64,000 nucleotides of DNA. Source: Streptomyces malaysiense (GTDB lineage: Bacteria > Actinomycetota > Actinomycetes > Streptomycetales > Streptomycetaceae). The position numbers and the translations under genes are program-made. How positions within the stretch are numbered: position 1 is the first letter of the stretch; every line of letters begins with the position of its first letter. Positions 1 to 8,692 of the stretch are shown in pieces. The DNA lies in NCBI RefSeq assembly GCF_000980885.2, contig NZ_LBDA02000033.1:89400-153399 (forward strand), given 5' to 3'. Under the pieces are notes generated by a model. The model saw only the letters and a program-made list of their open reading frames with translations, was not told the DNA's origin and did not search any database.

Positions 1-1269
1 GGCGGGGTCGAGGCTGCGCAGCGCGGCCAGCGTCGAGGGCTTCTGGACGTCCATCCAGTCGGCGAGTTCCCTGAAGGAGACGCACTTGACGCCCTTCTTG
101 GTGCAGATCTGCGGGATGATCCGGTCGATGGCCTTCATGTAGATGCTGCCGTTCCAGTGCTCGAAGTGGTTGCCGATGAACAGCGGTGCGCGGCTGCCGT
201 AGTAGACGCGGTTGAAGCCGGCCATGTAGGAGTCGACGGTCTGCTGTTCCCACTGGGCGTACTTGGCGGGGTCGCCGTCGGTCTCGCCGCCCGACTGGTT
301 GTAGAGGAAGTTGAAGTCCATCGACAGGCCCTGGAACTTGCCGTTCTCGTACGGCAGCATCTCCAGCGGGAAGTCCCAGATGCCGTTCTTCTTGGTGGGC
401 CATATCTGGAAGTCGCCCGGGGAGCTGGCGTCGTAGCGCCAGCCGTAGCTCTTGATGGCCTTCAGCAGGTTGGGCTGGCCCTCCAGGCAGGGCGCGCGGC
501 CGCCGATGACCTCCTTCTTGAAGTCGAAGGGCAGGGGCGGGATGTCGGTGTAGCCGGTGTTCGTCTTCCAGTTCTCCACGAAGGAGTAGAACTGGTCGAT
601 CTCGCTCTTCCACTGCTGGACGCTCCAGTCGCCGCCGCCCTTGGCGCCGCAGAAGTGGCCGTTGAAGTGGGTGCCGATGTCGTTGCCCTGCTCGTAGGCG
701 AGGCGGAGCTGTTCCAGGGTGGTGCGGATGTGCTCGTCGGTCGGGTAGTCGATGGCGGCGTCGCCGGGCTCGTGCATCGGGCCGTGGTAGAGGTCCTTCT
801 TGCTCTTGGGCAGCAGGTAGATGCCGGTGAGGAAGAAGGTCATGTGGGCGTTGTACTCCTTGGCCATCTCCCGGTAGTGCGAGAAGAGATGGTCGTCGCC
901 CTGCAGGGCGCCGTCCCAGGAGAAGACGACGAACTGGGGCGGCTTCTCACCGGGCTTGAGCGGTACGGGCTTCAGCGTGCCCTGCTGCGGTCCGGTGTAG
1001 GAGGTGGAGCCGTCGCCGAGGACGTGGGTCTTGCCGTCCCATTTGGCGGTCGCGGAGGGCGTGGGTCCGGGCTCCTTGCCGCCCTTGCCGGAGGCGGCGG
1101 TGGGTGTGGTGTCGTCGGGGCGGCTCAGGGCGAGGTAGCCGGCCACCAGGGAGGCCACGACGAGGAGGGCGGCGAGCGTGAAGATCTGCGGGCGGGTGGC
1201 GGCGGGGACACGGCGGCGGCCGGGGGCGCGACGCCGGCCCCGGCCCGTCTGTTCCTTCTTGCGAGACAT
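1..1269 (-). CDS. Membrane-anchored polysaccharide deacetylase-like protein (C-terminus beyond the window)
   Basis: The reading frame starts at an ATG and is still open at the left edge, so the stop is not seen. The first 25 residues are strongly basic (MSRKKEQ...), followed by one hydrophobic segment at about residues 29-48 and a Pro/Thr/Gly-rich linker. The enzyme-like region resembles a NodB-type polysaccharide deacetylase: an FSWDGA stretch stands where the FDDG metal-binding motif is expected, and GTHFNGH fits the HxxxH metal motif. The change around the first motif means activity is uncertain. It lies 45 nt downstream of the PBP gene on the same strand, so the two are probably co-transcribed and act on the extracytoplasmic wall. 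The family call is from motifs only. Confidence 0.7.
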   Translation of the reverse strand, partial: MSRKKEQTGRGRRRAPGRRRVPAATRPQIFTLAALLVVASLVAGYLALSRPDDTTPTAASGKGGKEPGPTPSATAKWDGKTHVLGDGSTSYTGPQQGTLKPVPLKPGEKPPQFVVFSWDGALQGDDHLFSHYREMAKEYNAHMTFFLTGIYLLPKSKKDLYHGPMHEPGDAAIDYPTDEHIRTTLEQLRLAYEQGNDIGTHFNGHFCGAKGGGDWSVQQWKSEIDQFYSFVENWKTNTGYTDIPPLPFDFKKEVIGGRAPCLEGQPNLLKAIKSYGWRYDASSPGDFQIWPTKKNGIWDFPLEMLPYENGKFQGLSMDFNFLYNQSGGETDGDPAKYAQWEQQTVDSYMAGFNRVYYGSRAPLFIGNHFEHWNGSIYMKAIDRIIPQICTKKGVKCVSFRELADWMDVQKPSTLAALRSLDPA

Positions 1270-1314
1270 GCGCGGCTCAATCTCCGTGTGGTCGAGGGGT
1301 TCGGGGGCCGGGGG

Positions 1315-3558
1315 TCAGTCCAGGCCCATGGCGGCCGACCAGAGGGCGTAGGGCACGGTGTCCGGCGAGGCGCCCGCGAGTCCCTTCAGAGGCAGCGGTT
1401 CGAGGGACTTGGCCAGGTCCATGCGGTAGACGACGACCGCCGTGGACACGGAGTCGGCGGTGCCGGCGTACCAGGCCGCGGTGTTCTTTCCGGCGCTCTC
1501 CCCGTCGGTGGTGCCCTGGTCGGCGGTCCCGGCCTTGCCCGCCACGTCCGGGGTGGAGACCTCCGGGTGGGCGGCGCGGAAGGAGTCGGTGAGCGCCTGG
1601 TCGACGTCCCCGGCGACCTCGGCGCGCACGGCTCGGGTGGGGTGCGGGGTGGCCAGGGCGACGGGTGCGCCGTTGCGGGTCATGCGCCGCACCGAGTACG
1701 GCTCCGTGTGGGTGCCGTCGGCGGCGAAGGTGGCGTATCCGCTGGCCATCCGGATGGCGCTGGGCGTGGAGCTGCCGAGCGACAGTTCGGGCACCTGGCG
1801 GCCGATGCTGGAGGGCAGCAGCCCGGACGCCTGGGCGGTCTGGCGCACCTGACCGAGCCCGGTGTCCATGCCGAGCTGCATGAACGGGGTGTTCACCGAC
1901 TTGGCGAGGGCCTCGCGCAGGGTGATCCTGCCGTACGACCTGTTGCCGTCGTTGTGTGCGGCGACCTTCTTGCCGCTGCGGTCCCAGTAGGGGCCCTCGG
2001 GGGTGCTGACGGGGACGGCGTCGTCGCCGTCGTAGACGCTTTCGGGGGTGACGGGGGTGGCGGATCCGCCGCGGGTCTTGTGGACGCCGTGTTCGAGCCC
2101 GGCGGCGTAGACGAAGGGCAGGAAGGCGGTGCCGGCCGGGACGGTGGTCGCGTTGGACTCGTTGTAGCCCTGGGTGCGGTGGTCGGGTCCGCCGTAGACG
2201 GCGAGGATCCGGCCGTCGGTGGAGACGGAGGCGGCCCCGTAGTGGCCGTTCTTCGCGGCGTCGGGGTCGTTCTGCTTGGCCTGCTTGCGGGCCTTGGTGA
2301 CGGCGTCGGTGAGCGCGTTCTCCCGCTTGCGGTCGAAGGTGGTGTAGATCTGGTAGCCGCCGAGGTCGAACTGCTGGTCGGTCAGGTGGGCGGCCTTCTT
2401 GGCGTACTGGGAGGCCAGTTCCACGAGGTAGTCGCTCTGCTCGCCGGTGTTGTACAGCGGGTTGGACTTCAGCGGCTCGGGAAACGTCTTGTACTGGGCG
2501 CGCTGTGCCGGTGTCAGCTTGTGGATCTTGACCATGCGGTCGAGGATCCAGGACCAGCGTGCCTCGGCCCGCTCGTGGTTGGCCTTGCTCAGGGTGGGGT
2601 CGTACAGGCCCGCGCCCTTGAGCAGCCCGGCGAGCATGGCCGCCTCGGACACGTTGAGCTTGCTGACGTCCTTGCCGTAGTAGGCCTGGGAGGCGCGCTG
2701 GATGCCGTAGGTGCCGCGGCCGAACCAGCTGGTGTTGAGATAGCCGTCGAGGATCTTGTCCTTGCTCATCTTGTTGTCGAGCTTGAGCGAGATCATCGCC
2801 TCGGTGAACTTACGGCTGAGGGTCTGGTTCTGGTTCAGATAGACGTTCTTGACATACTGCTGGGTAATAGTGGAGCCGCCCTGGGTGTCCCCCTCGCCCA
2901 CGGTGCGGAACAGGGCGCGGCTGATGCCTTTCACGGATATTCCGGGGTCGGAGTAGAACGTCTCGTTCTCCGCGGCGAGCACCGCCCAGCGGACGTCCGG
3001 GGGGATGTCCTTCAGGGGCATCGCCTGCCGTTGCACCCAGCCCGTACGGGCCATCGGGGTGCCGTCGGACCAGAAGTAGACGTTGTCCTGCTGGGTGGCG
3101 TACGAGTTCAGGTCGCTCGGTATGTCGGTGAGCGCGTACGCGGTCACCAGGAAGGCGCTGAGCAGGCCGAACGAGGCCAGGGTGCCGCCGAGCCACTGCC
3201 GCCAGGAGGGCATCCAGCGCCGCCAGCCGTCGCGGCCGGGGCGTGGGTAGGCGGGCTTGAGGCGCCGCGCGTAGGGCGCGAGAGGGCGCAGGTACGGCGC
3301 GAGCCGGCCCGTCAGTGGCGCCAGCAAGCCGGGTATTCGGGCGGTCACGCTCCCCGCGCGCTCCCGTGTGGAGGGGCGCGCGCTGCGCCTGCGCTCGGCC
3401 CGTCCGCCGCCGGACGGCGGCTCGGGCGGCGCGGGCGCGCGCAACTGCATGGTCTCGTCGGCTCTGAGAGCGTCCACTCTCAGATGCAGGGTCCGGTCGG
3501 CGTCGAGCGGCTGCTCGCCCTGGCCGGAACGGCCCTCCCCCTGCGACGCATCGGTCAC
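1315..3558 (-). CDS. Class A penicillin-binding protein with intact glycosyltransferase but degenerate transpeptidase
   Basis: 747 aa, GTG start after a GGAGGGGAG ribosome site. A long basic cytoplasmic N-terminus is followed by a membrane segment near residues 128-150. The GT51 glycosyltransferase domain shows ENETF (motif 1, catalytic Glu kept), GGSTITQQ (motif 2), RKFTE (motif 3 with the second Glu) and KDKILDGYLN, all expected for lipid II polymerisation. In the transpeptidase domain SVN and KAGT are present, but the SxxK nucleophile motif reads T477-A-F-L480, so both the catalytic serine and lysine are replaced. I infer an active glycosyltransferase with a non-catalytic or substrate-sensing C-terminal domain. 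It is co-directional with the deacetylase-like gene downstream. Confidence 0.92.
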   Translation of the reverse strand: MTDASQGEGRSGQGEQPLDADRTLHLRVDALRADETMQLRAPAPPEPPSGGGRAERRRSARPSTRERAGSVTARIPGLLAPLTGRLAPYLRPLAPYARRLKPAYPRPGRDGWRRWMPSWRQWLGGTLASFGLLSAFLVTAYALTDIPSDLNSYATQQDNVYFWSDGTPMARTGWVQRQAMPLKDIPPDVRWAVLAAENETFYSDPGISVKGISRALFRTVGEGDTQGGSTITQQYVKNVYLNQNQTLSRKFTEAMISLKLDNKMSKDKILDGYLNTSWFGRGTYGIQRASQAYYGKDVSKLNVSEAAMLAGLLKGAGLYDPTLSKANHERAEARWSWILDRMVKIHKLTPAQRAQYKTFPEPLKSNPLYNTGEQSDYLVELASQYAKKAAHLTDQQFDLGGYQIYTTFDRKRENALTDAVTKARKQAKQNDPDAAKNGHYGAASVSTDGRILAVYGGPDHRTQGYNESNATTVPAGTAFLPFVYAAGLEHGVHKTRGGSATPVTPESVYDGDDAVPVSTPEGPYWDRSGKKVAAHNDGNRSYGRITLREALAKSVNTPFMQLGMDTGLGQVRQTAQASGLLPSSIGRQVPELSLGSSTPSAIRMASGYATFAADGTHTEPYSVRRMTRNGAPVALATPHPTRAVRAEVAGDVDQALTDSFRAAHPEVSTPDVAGKAGTADQGTTDGESAGKNTAAWYAGTADSVSTAVVVYRMDLAKSLEPLPLKGLAGASPDTVPYALWSAAMGLD

Positions 3559-3729
3559 TATGCGTCTCCCCTCCGCACTCGCTCTTGCTCGCGCGGTGAG
3601 CTGAGCGTCCTCGCAACGGCTTCACAAGTTATCAGCGAAGTTTTCGATTCCTCCGCTTGAGTACCTGATGTATCCCAACACTCATCAAACATTGAGATGC
3701 CACGTTTACCCCACGGTTACGCTGGACCC

Positions 3730-3942
3730 ATGCCTCGCTATGAGTACCGCTGCCGGAGCTGCGGCGACACGTTCGAACTGAGTCGGCCGATGTCGGAGTC
3801 GGCGGCGCCGGCGCCGTGCCCCGCCGGACACGCGGACACGGTGAAACTGCTGTCCACGGTAGCGGTGGGCGGCTCGGCCCGGACCGCCGCCCCCGCGCCC
3901 CGGGCGGGCGGCGGCTGCTGCGGCGGGGGCTGCTGCGGCTAG
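3730..3942 (+). CDS. FmdB-family zinc-ribbon protein
   Basis: 70 aa. The start at MPRYEYRC was chosen because the family begins this way; an upstream in-frame ATG would add 11 residues. Two CxxC-type knuckles are present (CRSCG near the N-terminus, then C and H in CPAGH), giving a small zinc ribbon. The C-terminus is an unusual Gly/Cys run (GGGCCGGGCCG), which could bind metal. FmdB proteins are small putative regulatory proteins of unproven function. A TACGCT element lies six bases before the ATG, so the transcript may be leaderless. It is transcribed away from the PBP gene. Confidence 0.85.
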   Translation: MPRYEYRCRSCGDTFELSRPMSESAAPAPCPAGHADTVKLLSTVAVGGSARTAAPAPRAGGGCCGGGCCG

Positions 3943-3959
3943 CCTCCGGCCGGGGGCGG

Positions 3960-4775
3960 CTACGGGGCGGCCGTGCGCGTCGCGTTCAGGAACTCCCTCA
4001 GGACCCGCTCCCCGGCCAGCACCCCCCGCTCCGGCAGCGCGCTGATCCGCGGCGCCAGCCACCCGGTGTCCGCCAGTTCGCCGTGCCCCGGCCGCCAGCC
4101 CCGGTCCGCGGCCAGCAGCAGGTCGGCGTCCAGCAGGGAGTCACCGGCGGCCAGGGTCAGGTCCGCGCCCGTGCGGCGGGCCACCTCGTGCACGGCGGCG
4201 CTCTTGGTCAGCGGCTCGGGCACGGCGTAGAGCTTGCGGCCCTGGACGGAGACGGTCCAGCCGCGGCTCTCCGCCCAGGCGGCCAGCTCCTTCACCCAGT
4301 CCGGGGGCAGCAGCTCGCGCTCGACCACGAGGTAGGCGAACAGGTCCTCGGCGACCCGCTGCTTGCGCAGCCACACCGGGTCGGCCGTCCGCGCCAGATG
4401 CTCCTGGACCTCGGCCAGCGGCGCGCACTCGTCGGCGAGGCGGGCCAGCACCCGGGCGTGCCAGTCGCGGTCGGTGACGCCGTCGACCAGCAGATGACCG
4501 CCGTTGGCGCAGATCGCGAACGCGGGCTGCGGGCCCGGCAGGTTGACGCGCTGGTACTGCTTGCGGGTCCGGGTCGTGGTCGGCACGAACACGGCCGCGT
4601 CCCCGAGATCGGTCAGCAACCGGGCCGCCGTCTCCGTCATGTACGACAGCGGCCTGCTCTCGTGCACCTCCACGCACAGCAGCCGGGGCGCGCGGGCGTC
4701 CGGCATGGTCAGCGCGAGGGCCGCGGAGGAGTAGATCAGCGTACGGTCGAGGTCGCTCGCCACCAGCACCGGCAT
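3960..4775 (-). CDS. HAD-superfamily phosphatase of the ter-associated biosynthetic operon
   Basis: 271 aa. HAD motif I is SDLDRT at residues 7-12, motif II is the Thr run in FVPTTTRT, and the C-terminal acidic motif is AGDSLLDADLL, so the active site looks complete. It resembles Cof/sucrose-phosphatase-like HADs. The start codon overlaps the stop of the upstream PRTase fusion (TGATG), which indicates translational coupling. HADs of this kind are part of the biosynthetic module described in ter stress islands, where a nucleotide-like metabolite has been predicted; the substrate here is unknown. Confidence 0.85.
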   Translation of the reverse strand: MPVLVASDLDRTLIYSSAALALTMPDARAPRLLCVEVHESRPLSYMTETAARLLTDLGDAAVFVPTTTRTRKQYQRVNLPGPQPAFAICANGGHLLVDGVTDRDWHARVLARLADECAPLAEVQEHLARTADPVWLRKQRVAEDLFAYLVVERELLPPDWVKELAAWAESRGWTVSVQGRKLYAVPEPLTKSAAVHEVARRTGADLTLAAGDSLLDADLLLAADRGWRPGHGELADTGWLAPRISALPERGVLAGERVLREFLNATRTAAP

Positions 4776-7312
4776 CAGACGTTCACCGCCTTCCCGTCGG
4801 CGCCGGTCGCCCCGCGCGTGTACTGGGGGTGGATCAACCCGACACAGGTGTACGGCAGTTCGTCCACCTCCTCGACCGGCACCCCGCGCTGCCGGGCGAG
4901 CAGCCGGACATGGTCCAGGTCGGCGCCCGCGCCCCTGTGCGCGAGGATCTTCCAGGGCACCCGGCGCAGCAGCACCCGGGTGGTCTCGCCGACACCCGGC
5001 TTGACGAGGTTCACGTCGTGGATGCCGTACTCCTCGCTGATCCGCTCGACGGCCCGCCAGCCCGCCCAGGTCGGCGTGCGGTCCTCGGCCGGCAGTTCCT
5101 TGACCGCCTTCGCCACTTCGTCGGTGACCTCGGAAAAGCGTGCCTCCACGGCGTCGAGGAAGTCCGTGGAGACATCGGCGTCGGCGAGTTCGCGGTAGAA
5201 CTTCGCGCCGTGGAAGTCGTCCGGACCGACCAGGTCGGCGCGCAGGACCGTACGCGAGATCAGCCCGGAGACGGTCGAGTTGAGGCAGGCGGAGGGGATG
5301 AGGAAGTCCTCGCGGGTGCCGTAGGTGCGCACGCAGGAGCCCGGGTCGGCGAGGACGGCGATCTCCGGGTCGAATCCGCTGATGCCCTCCGTCTTCTCGA
5401 ACTCCTCGACGGCCCGCGCGAGTTCACGGGTGATGGCGCCCTTGCCGGTCCAGCCGTCCACGAACACGACGTCCCTGGGGTCGTGGTGGGCGGCGAGCCA
5501 GCGCAGCGCGTTGGCGTCGATGCCCCGGCCACGCACGATCGAAACGGCGTAGTGCGGCAGTTCGAGGCCGTGCCGGAAGCGCGCCCAGCGGCGCATCAGC
5601 ACGCCGACCGGGGTCCCGGCGCGGGCCAGCGACACCAGCACCGGTCGCGGCGCGGGGGTCCCCCCGCCCGAGCGAAGCCGGGAGTGGGGGAGCTCGCCGA
5701 GGACCGTCTCGGTCACCACGCCGACGGCGCGGGCGATGCGCGCGGCCGAGGCGTCGAGGGCCGCGTGGAACAGCTCCTGGTACCGCGCGCTGGGCTGGTA
5801 CTCGACGGGCAGCGACTCGGCGTAGTGCGCCCCGCCGCTCTGGATGGCCTCCTCCCGCTCCTCGGTCGGCGCCTCCAGGGTGACGTCGGAGAGGTCCTGC
5901 AGCAGCCAGCCGACCTCCTCGGGTGCGTACGAGGAGAACGCGGGGCCGCGGAGGGGCTCGGGCAGCATGGCCGGCCTTTCGGGAGCGCGCGGGGGCGCGG
6001 GGACGTAGGAGGGGACGACCGCGAGCAGTACGTACGGCACCTGTTCCGCGAGCCGCGCGAGCAGTCCGTCGGGCGCGTGCAGCGCGGGGGTGTCGCCGGC
6101 CGAGTCGACCACGGCGACGACGGCGTCGAAACCGCCGCCCGCCACGTTGTAGGCGTAGCGCTCGCCGGGCCCGTCGGCCGGCTCGTCGTGTGCCGGGAAG
6201 ACGACGCGGCTGCGGATCGCGTACCCCGGGTCGTCCACCGCGAGCACGGGCGACCGCGTGGTGGTGGAGAACCGCACCTCGCCGTCCCGTATCCGCTCCA
6301 GCTCACCGGCGAGCCGGAGCGGGGCGTACATCAGCTCCTCGAAGCCGAGGACCAGGACGTCGCGGGCGCCGGCGGGGAGGGCGTCGGATATCCGGCCGGC
6401 CATCGCGGGGAGGGCGGCTTCGAGGCGGGCGCGGTGGCCGGGGGTGAACCCGTGCCGTCCGCCGTCGGGCAGGCCGGCGGGCCAGCCGAGGTCGACGGTC
6501 CGCGCCCCCTCAGGGGCGCGGGGCGAGTCCTGGCGCGGCTCCGCCGCCTGTGCGCGGCCCGCCGGCCCGGCCGCGCCGGACGCGTATCGCGCGACCAGTC
6601 CCTGTCCCTTCTCCAGTACGTCCTCGGGCAGCGTCACCGTCCCGGACACGGCGGAGACCAGGTCCACCCGCGCCCCGATCTCCGCCGCGAACCGCTCCAG
6701 CCGCCGGACGTCCCGCGCCGACCGCATGTCCACCAGCGCGACCACCACGTACCAGCCCCGGGGATACCGGGCGTGCAGATCGCGGATCGTGTTCAGCACC
6801 GTGTTCCCGGTGGAGAACTCGTCGTCCACCAGCACCAGCGGCCCGTCCCCGCCCAGCATTCCGGGGTCCGCCGGCAACAGCAGATGCGACGTGGCGTGGG
6901 AGTGCGACTCCTCGAACCCGCCCGCGGGCGCCACCCCGGCGACCGGCCGGCGCGTGGAGTGCAGATACGGCGCCGTGCCGAGCCCGTCGGCCACCGCGTG
7001 TCCGAGCCCGGTCGCGGTCTCCGCGTACCCGAGGACGACCGCACGGGCCGCCCGCTCCGGGCCGAGCAGCGCGCGTACCCGCCGGCCGAGCCGCACTCCG
7101 TGGCCGTAGACCACCGAGGGCTTCTGCGGTACGTGCTTGCCGAGCACATTGGAGACCAGCAGGTGGGCCCGCTTGGGGTTGCGGCGCAGGGCGAGGCCCA
7201 GCATGGCCCGCAGGTCCTCGCCGCCCCGGCCGTCGTCGCCCGTCAGCGCGACCCCGAGTCGCCGGGCGACCCAGCTGCCGGACCAGACACCGTCGTTCAC
7301 TGCGTTGTTCAT
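4775..7312 (-). CDS. Four-domain fusion: PRTase_2 - TRSP - StiP-type PRTase - PELOTA RNA-binding
   Basis: 845 aa. Residues about 5-240 are a phosphoribosyltransferase-like domain with the PRPP loop LVLVDDEFSTGNT near 157-169. Residues about 285-435 form the TRSP domain, including the motif TTTRSP near 350. Residues about 450-750 match the StiP/PRTase_1 family, with VVFVDGWTGKGAI as its PRPP-loop equivalent. Residues about 757-845 resemble the PELOTA-type RNA-binding domain. In ter-linked operons these usually occur as two proteins (PRTase_2-TRSP and StiP-PELOTA); here they are one chain. AAGGA precedes the ATG. It lies between the aldolase (35 nt upstream) and the HAD gene (1-nt overlap). Domain names are from memory of Pfam families; borders are approximate. 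Confidence 0.88.
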   Translation of the reverse strand: MNNAVNDGVWSGSWVARRLGVALTGDDGRGGEDLRAMLGLALRRNPKRAHLLVSNVLGKHVPQKPSVVYGHGVRLGRRVRALLGPERAARAVVLGYAETATGLGHAVADGLGTAPYLHSTRRPVAGVAPAGGFEESHSHATSHLLLPADPGMLGGDGPLVLVDDEFSTGNTVLNTIRDLHARYPRGWYVVVALVDMRSARDVRRLERFAAEIGARVDLVSAVSGTVTLPEDVLEKGQGLVARYASGAAGPAGRAQAAEPRQDSPRAPEGARTVDLGWPAGLPDGGRHGFTPGHRARLEAALPAMAGRISDALPAGARDVLVLGFEELMYAPLRLAGELERIRDGEVRFSTTTRSPVLAVDDPGYAIRSRVVFPAHDEPADGPGERYAYNVAGGGFDAVVAVVDSAGDTPALHAPDGLLARLAEQVPYVLLAVVPSYVPAPPRAPERPAMLPEPLRGPAFSSYAPEEVGWLLQDLSDVTLEAPTEEREEAIQSGGAHYAESLPVEYQPSARYQELFHAALDASAARIARAVGVVTETVLGELPHSRLRSGGGTPAPRPVLVSLARAGTPVGVLMRRWARFRHGLELPHYAVSIVRGRGIDANALRWLAAHHDPRDVVFVDGWTGKGAITRELARAVEEFEKTEGISGFDPEIAVLADPGSCVRTYGTREDFLIPSACLNSTVSGLISRTVLRADLVGPDDFHGAKFYRELADADVSTDFLDAVEARFSEVTDEVAKAVKELPAEDRTPTWAGWRAVERISEEYGIHDVNLVKPGVGETTRVLLRRVPWKILAHRGAGADLDHVRLLARQRGVPVEEVDELPYTCVGLIHPQYTRGATGADGKAVNV
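5654..5692 (-). repeat. In-frame 39-bp Streptomyces short interspersed repeat
   Basis: The element runs from CTCCCCCACTCCCGG to GGGCGGGGGGACCCCC on the minus strand. It contains a small stem (CCCG with CGGG) and a G/C-run pair at its ends. I recognise this as a repeat that recurs in Streptomyces genomes, mostly between genes. It is exactly 13 codons long and encodes LPHSRLRSGGGTP inside the StiP part of the fusion protein, just before the strand RPVLVSLARAG, so it keeps the frame open. Confidence 0.75.
6501..6520. repeat. 20-bp palindromic repeat in an interdomain linker
   Basis: CGCGCCCCCTCAGGGGCGCG has perfect 8-bp arms around CTCA. It resembles the common Streptomyces intergenic palindrome that contains GGGGCGCGGGG. 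It falls in the linker between PRTase_2 and TRSP (residues about 264-271), in frame. Confidence 0.5.
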
Positions 7313-7347
7313 GCGTTCCTTGGATGCGTTTCCCGGGACGGGAGGAG

Positions 7348-8514
7348 TCAGTCGGGTATTCCGGCGGCGAGCAGTTCGACGAAGCTGACGTCCTCACGCG
7401 CGACGCCGAACACCTCCGCGCGCAGCATGGTCCGTTCGGCCCAGGCGCGGTGGGGCTTCACCTCGTTCATCTTGTTCGTGTAGGCGGACCTGAGGACGCC
7501 CCCGCCGCCGCGTTCCGGCCGCAGGATGTCCTGGGCGTCGCTGTACTCCTCGTGGCTGACCACGGACAGCGTGTGCACGGGCAGGACGTGGGAGGGGTGG
7601 ATGCAGGTCTTGCCGAGCAGACCGTTGGCCTGGTCGAGGGAGATCTCCCGCAGCAGCCCGTCCATGGCGTGCTCCAGCAGCTTCGCGCGCAGCTCGGCGG
7701 CCCGCACCTCCAGGAAGGGGCTCTGCCGCAGCTGGGGCTTGAACATGCGCTCGGAGAGACGGAAGTACTCCCACACGGGCCCGGTGACCGTGAACCCGCT
7801 GCCGTCGGCGCGGCCCAGCATGTTCACCACGTCGGCGATGACGGAGGCGACGACCTGGACGTCGTACGCCGTCATGTCGGGGGCGCGGCGCAGGCCGTAG
7901 GAGGAGCAGAAGTCGGTGACGCCGAGGCGCAGCGCGAGGACGCGGTCGCGGTACTTGTCGACGGTGCGCAGGATGCCCTCCAGGGCCTCCACGCGCGACT
8001 CGCGGTAGAGCAGCTCCGGGGACTCCAGGACCGGCATGGCGAAGAGCCGGCGCCCGGCGTCGGCCTCGGCGGCGGTCACGGCCTCCAGGAAGGGCAGGCC
8101 GCGCTCCCCGGTGAACTTGGGCAGCACGAATCCGGACAGCAGCCGCACGGACGGGCCGAGCCGGCGCACGAGGTCGGGGATCTGCTCGGGGGTGCGCACC
8201 CGGACGAACAGCAGCGGGGGCTTCGCGTCCGCCCGGGAGTCGAGGTCCGCGAACTGCCGGACCAGGTTCTCCTCGCCGGCCAGGACGTCCGCGTCACCGA
8301 TGGAGTCCTCCAGGCACAGCACCATGGAGACCACGCCGTTGCCCGCCTGCCGGAGGACGTCGTCGGCGAGCCGCGGCCGGGTGGCCGGGCTGTACAGCGT
8401 GGCGCCGAGGGCGGCGGCGAGCAGCCGGGCCGGGGAGTCGGCGGTGAACGCGCAGGGCTCCCTGTGGAAGAGGCGCTGCCGGACCTCGGGGGCGATGTGC
8501 CCGAAATGACGCAT
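7348..8514 (-). CDS. HpcH/HpaI aldolase / citrate lyase beta (CitE)-like enzyme of the ter operon
   Basis: 388 aa. The start at MRHFGHIAPEV was chosen over longer in-frame options because GGGGGAG lies just upstream and the family begins here. TIM-barrel features of the CitE/HpcH class are seen: VLCLEDSIGD (Mg-binding acidic residues), FVRVRTPEQ, GFVLPKF and KTCIHPSHV near the C-terminus. Members make or break C-C bonds of 2-keto or CoA-linked acids. It is first in the operon with the PRTase fusion and the HAD gene and is divergent from a TerD-family gene. The specific substrate is unknown; the context supports a role in the predicted ter-linked metabolite pathway. Confidence 0.87.
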   Translation of the reverse strand: MRHFGHIAPEVRQRLFHREPCAFTADSPARLLAAALGATLYSPATRPRLADDVLRQAGNGVVSMVLCLEDSIGDADVLAGEENLVRQFADLDSRADAKPPLLFVRVRTPEQIPDLVRRLGPSVRLLSGFVLPKFTGERGLPFLEAVTAAEADAGRRLFAMPVLESPELLYRESRVEALEGILRTVDKYRDRVLALRLGVTDFCSSYGLRRAPDMTAYDVQVVASVIADVVNMLGRADGSGFTVTGPVWEYFRLSERMFKPQLRQSPFLEVRAAELRAKLLEHAMDGLLREISLDQANGLLGKTCIHPSHVLPVHTLSVVSHEEYSDAQDILRPERGGGGVLRSAYTNKMNEVKPHRAWAERTMLRAEVFGVAREDVSFVELLAAGIPD

Positions 8515-8692
8515 AGGACTCCCCCAGAGTCGCAATCCGGGATTGAGGATTCGGTAAAGACTGGCCGGTAATAGTACGTAGGGCGACCTGTCCGAGGTTC
8601 CCGCCCGGCGTGAATTTCCGGTGACTCCACTGTGTCGGTCGCCGACACCCCCCGCATTGTCGTGGCCAGTACCGAGAGGGCAGGATGACGGC

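Noticed and set aside
157..3660. A very long open frame on the plus strand opposite the PBP and deacetylase genes
   Set aside because: It is a mirror of the real minus-strand genes caused by GC-rich third positions; no ribosome site, no family motif, and composition rich in Gly/Val/Arg/Ala.
5654..5692. Frameshift or assembly error in the fusion gene at the repeat
   Set aside because: The element is a multiple of three and conserved protein sequence continues in the same frame on both sides.
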